This document shows positions 11,801 through 21,114 of a stretch of DNA of 64,000 nt, in pieces. Position 1 is the first letter of the stretch. Each line of letters opens with the position of its first letter. Origin of the DNA: Metarhizium brunneum (Eukaryota; Ascomycota; Sordariomycetes; Hypocreales; Clavicipitaceae). The translations under genes were made by a program, and so were the position numbers. The stretch covers positions 5,518,001 through 5,582,000 of the forward strand of contig NC_089423.1 in assembly GCF_013426205.1 (NCBI RefSeq), given 5' to 3'. The notes beneath the pieces were generated by a model, which saw nothing but the letters and a program-made list of their open reading frames with translations, searched no databases and was not told the DNA's origin.

Positions 11801-14274
11801 CGTTGGGGCGCTCATCTGAAGAGGTGGGTGGCATGTGATGGCGGCGGGGACAGGTTTTTGAATATAGTTATGATCATGTCTAGCTTACAGCATAATTAGT
11901 ATCCTCTCAATGTCAAGAATTTCCTGTCACTTGATGGATATCTCAGACGACCCGACGAGCTGTGTGGTCAATGAATCCTCCCTCGGCTAACATGAGCTCT
12001 GGACCAAATAAACTTTGACTATTGTAGAGCCCATAGCTCAATACGATGTAAACCAAAAAAAAAAAAAAATCAATAAAAAACGAGCAAGCGGACGTAAGGA
12101 GACTTGAGGTTTCAGTTCGAGGCCCTGTCTGTAGGGTAGCTCGAGGTATTCTGTTCAGTCTGGTGGCATGTGTCGCCGGGCAGGACTCGCACATGAGCGG
12201 AATCAACTGATTTCTCGTAGATATTTCATAGGCTAAGAACCTTGTGTGACAGTTTGTCTGCGTTCTCCAAAGTGCTAACTTACAAGACCATGAGGTAGTT
12301 GGAGGCTGCTTCCCCCTGGCCAGCCAGTTGAGCCATGAATTGCAGTTTTGTTTTCTAGGTATTCTCATGATTGCGTAGTTTATTTGATTTGTTATAAAGA
12401 GAAGGTATTAGCCGATTCCAGAAAAAAGCTCCCGAAAAAAAGACAACCGTAATTGGTAGATGGTCCGCCCCGTGGCTTTAAAAGGTCATGTACTCGAGCA
12501 TCAGCAGTCACCAATTTACTATGACACTACAATACATGGGACACTCAAATTAGCACTAGGTGGGAGAGCTTCACCTACCAGGTTTTATTCAAGAGTTTAT
12601 TGAAATTCTACAGCTCCCTGTGCGGGGTATCTTTCATAGTGTGAGGATGGATATGTGCGAATTGGCAAGAAAATAGAGGGATACCAAAGGTCCTAATCCC
12701 ACGGGGTCGTAATCGTCAATGGGCTCACTGAGCACTGGGTGATTAGCCGTGACAAGGGCAGGTTAACCGGGCCTGGAATGTGTGTTCAAATATCAATATA
12801 ATAATTGACTTTAAATCAAAGGTCCTTGGTTTTCCACGAGGCCTCGAGGGACCGGAGGTCTCTATGTATGGAAGTCGGTGAGGGCTAGTGCCTGAGGCAG
12901 CCCTCGCTGAAGGTCGACGGTCCGTTTCCGGACTCTCGTGATACCTCTGTCCAGGACTCCTGGCCCCTTTGCCGTCCAGTGTGACATTGGCACTCATGTT
13001 GGCGGGCGGAGAATCACTCTGACGAATGCGACAAAGCTCAACTTGCCATGGACTCTTTTTTCCAAGAGGCGAGATTGCGATGCTGCCCGACTCCCTCCGC
13101 TCCTCGCTTCAGGACAATCCGGCTCACGGGCTCATGGACCTTGATGGCCACCCTCCTCGCGGTGTCATCGACCTTGATGGACTGCCATCGCCAACAGCGT
13201 CGTCTCCCCAGGCCGTCATGGCGACAAATGTCTCAAGCGTGAATGGGTGAATGGGGCCGGGATCAACGACGCATGGCAATCTGTTTTGAGGCGACGATAT
13301 AAGGGCGGCGAGACCCCACGTCGACGGGTGTTTGAATTTGATTCTGTGTTTTCGCCTCCCCTCTGCGCCTGGCCGACAGTGCGTGTTCAAGGAGTGGTGA
13401 AGAGTTTTGAAAAAAAAAAAAAAGAAGAAGAAGCCTTGAAGCGCACCTCACTTTGTCGACTACCGTCTGACCTGGCTTGACCTGGGGCATACGGCCGTTT
13501 TACTACGGCAGCTCGACGCAAGAAGGAAGGTACTCGCAGTCTTGTTCCATTTGTTGACCGGAACCAACACACAGATGGCGCCCTCTCGATGCCAAAAAAA
13601 AAAGGTCTTTGGCTTTGTTTTGTGCCTCGTATCTGCCCTCAGCGGCTCGACTTGCTCCTCACAGACAGATCGCCGGCTCTCCTCTCGCATGGGCCTCTTT
13701 GGCGTTTTCCTCTCTGCAGCTACACAGTTGAGTCTGGTGCATCTTTGTTCCCTTCATACTATTGACCTTTTTTTACTCCTCCCCCCTTTGTCAGCCCGCC
13801 TTTGCGCCCTTTGTTGCCTCGCCAGTGCGAGCGCCCTCGGCATCGCCTCCTGCGGCAAAGCACCAATATCATCCATGGCTCACGTTGCTTGCCTCGGCAT
13901 TTTTGCCTCGATTGACTCTCTTCCCCGCCGAGTCGGTGGTATGCAGCCCCCAGCCGGGCATATCCCTTTCAATTTTTTGACACATCACTTGCGCCCGCCA
14001 GGGACAATAGCATGGAATCCTCAGCCTCGTGGGTTTGATAACAGCTGCCAAACACCCATGGCTTTGGGTCACAGGTTCTGTCCCGCCCTTCAGCTGTTGG
14101 GGGCGGGCTTTGCGTGGGATCGGACCAAGGCGGCCAACATGATCGGACGCATCTTGCGGTCTTTTTCTGCCTATCAGTGACGGGCGGCTAGGCACGTCCT
14201 CCTTTGTCATTTGCCTCGATCTCTGCTTCTGCTGTCCACGCGGTGCGTAATCATGGCTTCGCCACTGGTGGATT

Positions 14275-14300
14275 GCTCATGCTCATGCTCATGCTCATGC
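14275..14300. repeat. Micro-tandem (CTCATG)n, about 4 copies
   Basis: Four head-to-tail copies of a hexamer in non-coding DNA. No known function. Confidence 0.8.
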
Positions 14301-15489
14301 GGCCCGTCGGCTTAGTGTTGCTACTCTGGGTCAAGTGAGTCTCGGCTGGACTTTCCCCATTGCTCCAAGAGTCCAAGCTGAGTTGGCCATGTCTTTTTTG
14401 GCGTCTTTTGTTTTTCCTTGTTGGTTCCCATCGCCAGAGATCAACTGACGATCTTGCTGGGCAATCGTCCATGGTGGCGCGCTCGTCCACGTTGTCGCCA
14501 CTGCCGAGAGCTACACGTCTACGTGTTTAGAGGCAAAATATCAATATGCCGTGACGTCAAGCGCGTCTCGTGGCCTTCAGACCCGGATCTTGTCCGGGAT
14601 AGGCTACTGGTGCCTGGAAGCTACATGGAAGCTGGTGGCCACCAAGACTCATCCGGCTTCTGTCGGATCTGTCTGCCCGTCCGAGAGACGAGAGGCAAGC
14701 CATGTTCGCTGTTGTGTTCCCAGCTGCCGCGGCTGCCGTGAGAAATACTGGCCCGGCGCCAAACCATGATGCTCTCCTCGGAGCATGGCTGTTGAGGGAC
14801 ACGCACGTTTCCTGTTGTTTTTGCGTTGCGGACACAGGGGACATGTCACATGCCGAATCTTGCCCTTGCGTCACTTTGATGGCCTCGCATGGTTATTAAT
14901 GTATGAAAATATCATACTACTATCATCAGATAACCATTTCCCCGTATGACATGTTCCATCTTCCCACAAGCCATCCCCATCTGGCAACCCGGTCTCGCAA
15001 GAAGAGCATCTCCCACACCAGCCAATCATGCCCTTTCCAAACCCTACATGACGCTGATGGTCCATGGTTAAGCGGGGAAAAGGCGACAGCTACCCTTGTC
15101 GGGCTGTTCAGCACTTTCAAGTCTCGACAGCTTCCAACCTACGACAAGTGTTTGCAAGCAGGATATTGTACTTGGATGGAACGTGGTCGGTGCCTCCCCG
15201 TACTCCGTACAGGAAAAATAATCCCCGCACGCTTGCAGCTGAGGGAGCATCAGACCAGCCATGACCCGATATTGCAGCAGGTAGCATTTCTGGTTCGGTG
15301 AGCTGCACCCTCACTCAACCTTGCCAGAGTGGGGGGTTGAAGCAGCCGTAGTCTCCCGTCGCGAGATGTCTCCAACTTGTACGGAGTAGTTCGTAGCTTG
15401 GCGCATATGCTCCGTGCGGGAAAGGGTTGGCAAGGCCGGGAAGGGGGGGAAGGGGAAGGATCAAGAAGGAGAAGAAGAAGGAAAAAAAG

Positions 15490-15495
15490 TATAAG
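15490..15495 (+). promoter_or_regulatory. TATA box of the metallothionein gene
   Basis: TATAAG, about 140 bp upstream of the metallothionein ATG, directly after a purine-rich tract. The stretch between is an AC-rich leader typical of highly expressed fungal transcripts. The assignment is positional. Confidence 0.5.
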
Positions 15496-15636
15496 TAGAG
15501 GCTTCAGGATCCGACAAGATGCAGGTCTTTCTCCCCCTTCTTCTGTATCAGTAAACAACCAATACAAAAACTTCAGTATCACAACTACAATCCATCTTCT
15601 CAACGAGAAACCACCACTTTTTGAAATCATTTCACA

Positions 15637-15875
15637 ATGGCTCCCTGGTAGGCACTTGACGCATCTCGTCTCGTCCCGGTGTCCTCAACACCAAAACCGT
15701 CACTGGCGATGCAAGAGGTCTAACAAGTCTATAGCAACTGCTCCACCTGCTCCTGCTCCGGCTCCTGCGACGGATGCTCCTGCGCCAGCTGCGGCGTAAG
15801 TTTTTGCCCTGTCCCCCCGTCCGGCTATTACCCAAACCCGACGCTGACTCTTGTTCCCCCGACGCGCAGCACTAA
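15637..15875 (+). CDS. Small cysteine-rich metallothionein (25 residues, three exons)
   Basis: Exons: 15637-15647, 15735-15795 and 15870-15875. The coding exons are only 11, 61 and 6 nt. The introns (87 and 74 nt) have donors GTAGGC and GTAAGT, acceptors TATAG and GCGCAG, and plausible branch points CTAAC and CTGAC. The spliced product starts MAPCNC and ends CSCASCGH, with cysteines at 4, 6, 9, 11, 15, 18, 20 and 23, no aromatic residues and a high Ser/Gly content. It resembles the small fungal copper metallothioneins (Neurospora type, about 25 residues, Cys-X-Cys pairs), which bind Cu(I) through thiolates in the cytosol and buffer or detoxify copper. The unspliced frame through the same DNA reads as an Ala/Pro-rich peptide and hides the gene. 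One more cysteine than the classic seven is noted. A TATA box and leader lie just upstream. Metal specificity is not determinable from sequence. Confidence 0.82.
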
Positions 15876-17700
15876 GTGCCTCCGAGACGAGCCCGCGACC
15901 GCGCGCCGCCAACTAGAAGCCCGGCGTGCTCCTGCCCACAAAGCCGACGACGACAAGTGGTGTAGCGAGCTGGATGGGAGGCTCGGGTACATTCCGAGCG
16001 CGGGCGTGGGACTGTTAAACTCGGCGCTTTGAGTCCTAGGGGTACACCGTACTACGTACTTGTCAATACACATCTCATTTCGTTGACCCGTGCCATGGCC
16101 GCTCTGAGGCGCTTGCTCCGTGATGTCTTGTCTACAGGCCAGCCCAGGCCTCGCTGGTGAAGCCGTGACTTTGAATGGGCGTTTGTGTTTCTCCGCCCGC
16201 AGAGATGGAGGGAACTGTCAACTGTGCCGCGTCGTGCCCGGGGGACGGGCCTAGTCGTCTGATGGTGTGCCGCACCTCTGTTTTGTGCTTGTGCCCGTGA
16301 CGTGGCAGCCGGCGAGGCAGCCGCTGCTGGGGTCACACGGCGCCCGCTGTATGCGGAGTGCGAAAACTGCTGGTCAACTGGTGTGCGTGGCCGGCTTGGG
16401 TGGTGAGGTGTCGTCGTGAGGGATTTTTTTTAATCGCGGCAGGGCGATGCGTGGTTGGGCCGCCATGGGCGTTAGTGCTGTCGCATTGTTGGATGTGCAC
16501 TCTTGGTTGCGATATTGGGGTTTTTTAATGCCCGAATAGTCATGCGTTCAATGTTGGGTTTTGTGGACTTTTATCCCTCGGCTTTGGCGGCTGCTGGCTT
16601 GCCGGGTTTCGGTCCGGGCCGCGGAGGTCCGGGTCGAGTAAGATGAGATGGACGCCCGTGCATCCGCTGCTTGGCTTTGATTTTGAAGACTTGTTGAGTT
16701 TTGGGACTGGTATACTTGGACAGGAGCAGGCTGCTGATACAAGCTGAAAGGCTGCGTCTGTCAAGGAGGCTGTATAGCACTGCTGCGTCGTTGCAAGTCT
16801 TGTAGAAGCCGCTTGCTTGGCAATGACTATCCGTGGACCATGACTGTCATGAGATTTGAGTAGCGTGCCAAGAGCAGATACGACTGGACAAGCGAGTCAT
16901 GGGGCGCCCAGCACGCACTGCGCTTGTTTAGATACTCTATGCTTCAAGTGCACGAATAGGGGCCAGAGGTGCGTTTAACCCACGCAATCGCTCTTCTCAC
17001 CATGCCATGTCGAACCAAGACATTGTACAATTCGTTTCGACCAACCTGCCTCATCTGTCGGTGGCATCGTCAGCTGTTGCTTTTTGTGGCAAAGTGTCGG
17101 AGAACAAGGTTGTCTTGATCCAGATCGATTTCCTTGTCCGGACCAACCAATAGAGAACCCATGTTGGTCACAAAAAAGGCATCTGCATTGGCGGTGAGGA
17201 GGCCAGTGCAAGGAAGCAGATCAGGGGGAGAGGGGGCCCGTCATTCAAGCTGATTCTAGAAATGTCGGCAGTTGCAGATGTATATATAGATCCGGGGTGC
17301 TCCCGGTCAAAGTTGCGTGGCGCGAAGATCAGATTCCAGACGTGAGGTCCAAGCCAAGGTACCCAAGGCCAGACCATTACAAGGAGTTTGGCAACGCCGA
17401 TCATCACATGTAAAGTGTAACAAAACGATGGCAGGAACAAAGACTCCGGCGGCTGGGATGAGGCAATTGTGGACAAGGAGAAGAACTAAACCTCCAGGAG
17501 ACCAAAGATAGGCAGACATGACGTATGCTGACGAGAATCTCCTTGTCCATGCCAACATTTCTAGTCCCTCCTAACTCGAACAGGACCCAAAATCCGATAC
17601 TGATGGCCATTGATGGGCGGCGTAAATACATGTCAAATAACACTTGACAGCTGCAGGCTTCCCAATGCCTCCTTTGCTTGCCGTTGCCTGGAGGCCAGGT
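15876..17700. other. Intergenic region between metallothionein and GST remnant
   Basis: About 1.8 kb. The first part is the metallothionein 3' UTR. Short minus-strand frames near 17168-17558 contain hydrophobic runs but no ATG-to-stop model I recognise. No repeats of note. Confidence 0.5.
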
Positions 17701-18192
17701 GGCTGCATGCGGGCCATCACAAAGCATGGCTGCTTCGAACAAGCTTGCTCCATTGAGCAAAGCTATTTTGCCGCTGCGGCCGAGATAATTGGAACAGAAC
17801 TCGTTATTAAAAAGTAGGTGCATTATGAGATCCTAGATGGGCTTGCTTGCTTGCTTGCTTGCCATGACATGCCGATGCCTACTGGTGGAAAAAATGAGCA
17901 AAGAATAAGGGGCCTTGGGGAACCTGACATGGCCAAAGTTGCACAGGCCGGGACTGACTTGGATAACATATTGTCAGAGTACAATGCAATCCTGGCCAAG
18001 CAAAAATATCTAGCGGCAGACACCATTTCCCTGGCAGACTCGTTTCATCTGCCCAACGCGAAGGCGATGAAGGCGTTTGGTTACCACTTGACGTTTGAAA
18101 AGTATTCCAACGTAGACGAGTGGCTCGCGGGCCTCGAGAACAGGGAGACTTGGATCCGGGCTACGGCAGAAGCTTCAGGAAAACCGAATTGA
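17701..18192 (+). pseudogene. Glutathione S-transferase remnant (C-terminal domain)
   Basis: Two in-frame blocks match the all-alpha C-terminal domain of fungal GSTs. The first (about 17722-17814) reads KHGCFEQACSIEQSYF and ends TELVIKK. The second (about 17907-18192) reads GLGEPDMAKVAQ, then LAKQKYLAADTISLADSFHLP, then WLAGLENRETWIRATAEA. Between them lies an in-frame TAG at 17815, which could be removed only by an intron with donor GTAGGT and a poor acceptor. The thioredoxin-like N-terminal half, with the glutathione-binding residues, is absent: sequence upstream of 17701 decays into unrelated text. I read it as a 5'-truncated, decayed gene. An intact gene with unusual introns is a weaker alternative. 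A CTTG array (17840-17862) lies in the questionable intron. Confidence 0.65.
17840..17862. repeat. Tetranucleotide (CTTG)n array, about 5 copies
   Basis: Short tandem array inside the GST remnant, within the stretch that would have to be an intron for the gene to be intact. Confidence 0.8.
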
Positions 18193-18607
18193 GAGGTGTC
18201 AAGAGCTGGAATACGGTCAATGCCCAGCCAGGAATCAGCCCGTAGGCATGTCAATGCTATTTGAATCAAAAACGTACGCCATTGTGGGGGTTTTGACAGG
18301 TGATGCCGCTTGGTTATATCACGCGCGCCGCAGTGTCCCGGTCGTGGGGTTTTATTAAATACAACATGGAAGGAAAAAAGAAACAGTCTTGCAATACATT
18401 CAAGTAATGTCAATTGGATCGAAGGCGGTTGAGCGAAGCCCCGATACATGTAACATGCATATTCAATTATGCGGGTCACGACTCCTGACTCCTGACAGGG
18501 ACAATATTCGCCCGACGCGTCACAACAGTCACGTACATGAGCTGAGTGCCAATGATACACAACCGACTCCCTCATACTAACCCTCACAATGCAGCAACAC
18601 CTCCGCC
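18193..18607. other. Spacer between the GST remnant and the APH-family pseudogene
   Basis: A 415-bp non-coding stretch. I see no gene or conserved element in it. Confidence 0.6.
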
Positions 18608-20274
18608 ATGCCAGCCTCGGCGATTCCACACAATCTCCATGATCAGCTGCATCCTACGCCGCCACGTGAGCTTGGCTCCGATCAGTCGCAGTCACACAGC
18701 TCCGGGTCCAACCCATCTGACTCGCAATCGCTGCAAAGAGCTCTTGCCGGCGACGACAATGCTCTGGTTCCAATCCACTACCCAGCTCTAAAAGAGGCAT
18801 TCCTAACATCCCTTGAAGAACAGCAGGATGTTATCGAGGCAACAGCTCGGCACTGCCTAGGCGTCCGGAATTGTCACCTGGGCGCGCGGGAGGTCTGGCA
18901 ATCTGGCTCCTTCAACGTCGTCCTTCCAATCCATATTGCAGCCGGCTGGTCTGTCTTCATGCGTATCCCATTCCCGTACCGCCTTGGCGAAGACCGGTGC
19001 CCGGGCAACGTTGAAGAAAAGCTCCGGACCGAGATTGCCACCTATATCTGGCTGCGTCAAAATTGTCCCGATATCCCAATCCCCGAATTGCACGCCTTTG
19101 GGCTGCCAGACGGGTCAGCGGTAAAACAATGAAGCCCAATCATAGCCTGGCTAACCAGTTACGCTCCTGTCCTCCGGGACTAACAATTGATAGTTTTCAC
19201 ATCCCCTCCGCACACCCCTCTGGGAACGAACCTGGTGGGCGTTTAAACGATTTGCTTGCTTGCTACTCGGGCGCCCGGTGCCTGTCCATCATGTCAAACG
19301 GAAAACTCGCCACTCAATCAATCCTGGCTTTTTGATTATAAGCCGAGCGCGCGGCGAAAAACTAGCCTGGTCGTGGCTAGATCGCTTCCAAGACAAGGCG
19401 TACCGAGACCGCTTCTTCCGCAGCCTTGCTCGTATATCACTCTCGCTAAATTCGGTTCCCTTGGCGCGCATCGGATCGTTGAAGCTTCAGCCGGACGCGT
19501 CTATCGCCTTGTCCAACCGGCCGCTTAGCCTCTATTTTCAGATGCTGGAGAACGAGGGCATTCCGACCGGCATCCCGCGCCATCGTACATACGCCCAAGT
19601 GGAATCGTACCTCTCGGATCTTCTCTCCAGGATAATAAAATTCGTCATCAGCCCAACGCAGTCCATGATCAAGAGGATGGCGAGAGACAACTCGCTGCGC
19701 TTACCGCCCTGCGCGCCATCATGCACCACTTCATCCGTCCAGAGCATCGCGATGGACCATTCTTCCTTCACCTGACAGATTTACACCAGCAAAACATCTT
19801 TGTTGACCAAGATTGGAATATTGAGACAATTATCGATCTTGAGTGGGCGCATACCGCGCCATTGGAAATGCAGCTTCCCCCATACTGGCTCTCGTCAAGG
19901 GTATCAGTCGACAGTTTCGACGACCAGGCTGCCATTACCGACTATGAGGCCGTACTGGAAGAATACTGGGCAATTTACGAAGCCGAGGAGAGGAAGCGCA
20001 ACGATACCGTCGTCCAGGTCCCACTTCAGCGTGACATGTGGGCAAGAGGGAGCTTTTGGTACTTTCACGCCGTCGGCATACCAAAGGGCATGTACACGTT
20101 GTTCAATAGGCACATCCAGCCGCTATTTAACAAGGAGCATCCTGATAAGCAAATATTCGATACTGTCTTTTATTGTATTGGGGATTTGGCGCGCAGGGTT
20201 TGATAGACAAGAAGCTTGGAGATAAGAAAGAGTACCTGGCCAGCGTGAGAGAGGCGTTTGCGGAAGACTCGTGA
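18608..20274 (+). pseudogene. Aminoglycoside-phosphotransferase-like (APH family) kinase, frameshifted
   Basis: Exon 1 (18608-19120) opens with ATG and reads through the N-lobe (REVWQSGSFNVVLPIHI, then LRTEIATYIWLRQNCPDIPIPE). A good intron (19121-19193, branch CTAAC, acceptor GATAG) leads into exon 2 with the typical LARISLSLNSVPLARIGS segment. After YLSDLLS (about 19627) the frame breaks: the expected DNKIRHQPNAVHDQEDG block continues from 19631 in another frame, as if a few bases were lost. A second break near 20175-20190 precedes the family tail IDKKLGDKKEYLASVREAF, which ends at 20274. The catalytic-type block LTDLHQQNIFVDQDWN (about 19771-19818) and the following IDLEWA are intact. Fungal APH-like kinases are large, mostly uncharacterised families. 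Two frameshifts argue for decay rather than one sequencing error, but read data would decide. Confidence 0.75.
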
Positions 20275-21114
20275 AAAAGACGAACGGAAGTCTACTTTGA
20301 TCTGGCCAGGCCCTACCTTGGCCCATTACGTCGTGAGCTGAAGGCTAGGTGTGATGGGGCTGCGGATTCTGGCCTTGAAAATATAAGGATATCTGTTGCT
20401 ATGTATATGTATATTATTTTGTATCATGCTTGTATCATCATTTGCCATCAGAGGGAAACAACAATCAAATCAATTAATATTCATATTATTTAATAGGATG
20501 CCCGTATGTATATACAATCCCACTAGTCTGTATCATCCCATGCGACCAGACACCCGTCATTTCAATGTCAACTGTCCCCTGCTGAAGCAAGCCACTGGAG
20601 CTAGCCCTGGCCAGCTCCCCATCTTAATTGAGCTGGGTTATCCACAAGGATCGGCTGCTCGAGATTTTTCCCGTCCCTGCAGGTCGGGAGGCTTTTTTGG
20701 CGTCGGTGGCTCCGGAGACTCTCCCGACGCCGAGGCTGTTCTCCTTTTATGCTTGCTTTGACGACAGTCCGCGGCTTTCCTTGTGTGTGTGCTTTTTGTT
20801 TCTTTTCTCTTTTTTTTCCCCTTCGCCCTCGATTCAATTGTCAATTCACCCCAAGTTTTCTCTGCGTCTCAAGGCTACTGACTACCCGAAAGGAAGGAAC
20901 TACCTGGGTAACTGTTACGGGCAACTATGCCCAAGCGCGCTAGTCGGCAATCCAAGCGACCATAATCGTTACCCAATCTGGTTGGTCCACAAAAAAAAGA
21001 AAAGCAAAACGACACCATCTTCAACGCGGCTGATCTCACATTTGACATCACAACAGCCACAAACAATCCCCTCGCAAGCACGCCGCGACGGCCGCCTCTG
21101 CAACTCAGCGCGCC
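20275..21114. other. Promoter/leader region of the FUSC transporter
   Basis: About 840 bp. A TATA-poor region with a strong pyrimidine tract (about 20786-20826) roughly 300 bp before the start codon, followed by an A/C-rich leader. No gene seen. Confidence 0.55.
20786..20826 (+). promoter_or_regulatory. Pyrimidine tract upstream of the FUSC transporter
   Basis: T/C-rich run ending in consecutive T and C bases, in the position expected for a fungal CT-box promoter element. Positional inference only. Confidence 0.35.

Larger units (their letters stand above)
11801..15636. other. Long intergenic region before the metallothionein gene
   Basis: About 3.8 kb with no gene I can support. An open frame at 13542-14180 (first in-frame ATG at start) is low complexity, lacks a recognisable family and is treated as chance. 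The region contains a (CTCATG)n array (14275-14300). Two copies of the dispersed TACGGAGTA-type motif (15200-15210 and 15379-15389) and a purine-rich stretch (about 15436-15488) lie in the probable metallothionein promoter. Confidence 0.55.

Noticed and set aside
12130..12200. Possible shared repeat with 41990-42060 (common 12-mer GCTACCCTACAG on the minus strand)
   Set aside because: Outside the 12-mer the two regions do not align. Many 12-mer coincidences are expected in 64 kb.
13542..14180. 212-codon plus-strand open frame
   Set aside because: Low-complexity Ser/Leu/Cys-rich text, no family resemblance and no supporting promoter or splice signals.
15377..15799. 140-codon frame across the metallothionein locus ending in an Ala/Pro repeat
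   Set aside because: The Ala/Pro repeat is the out-of-frame reading of the Cys codons (TGC/TCC) of the spliced metallothionein.
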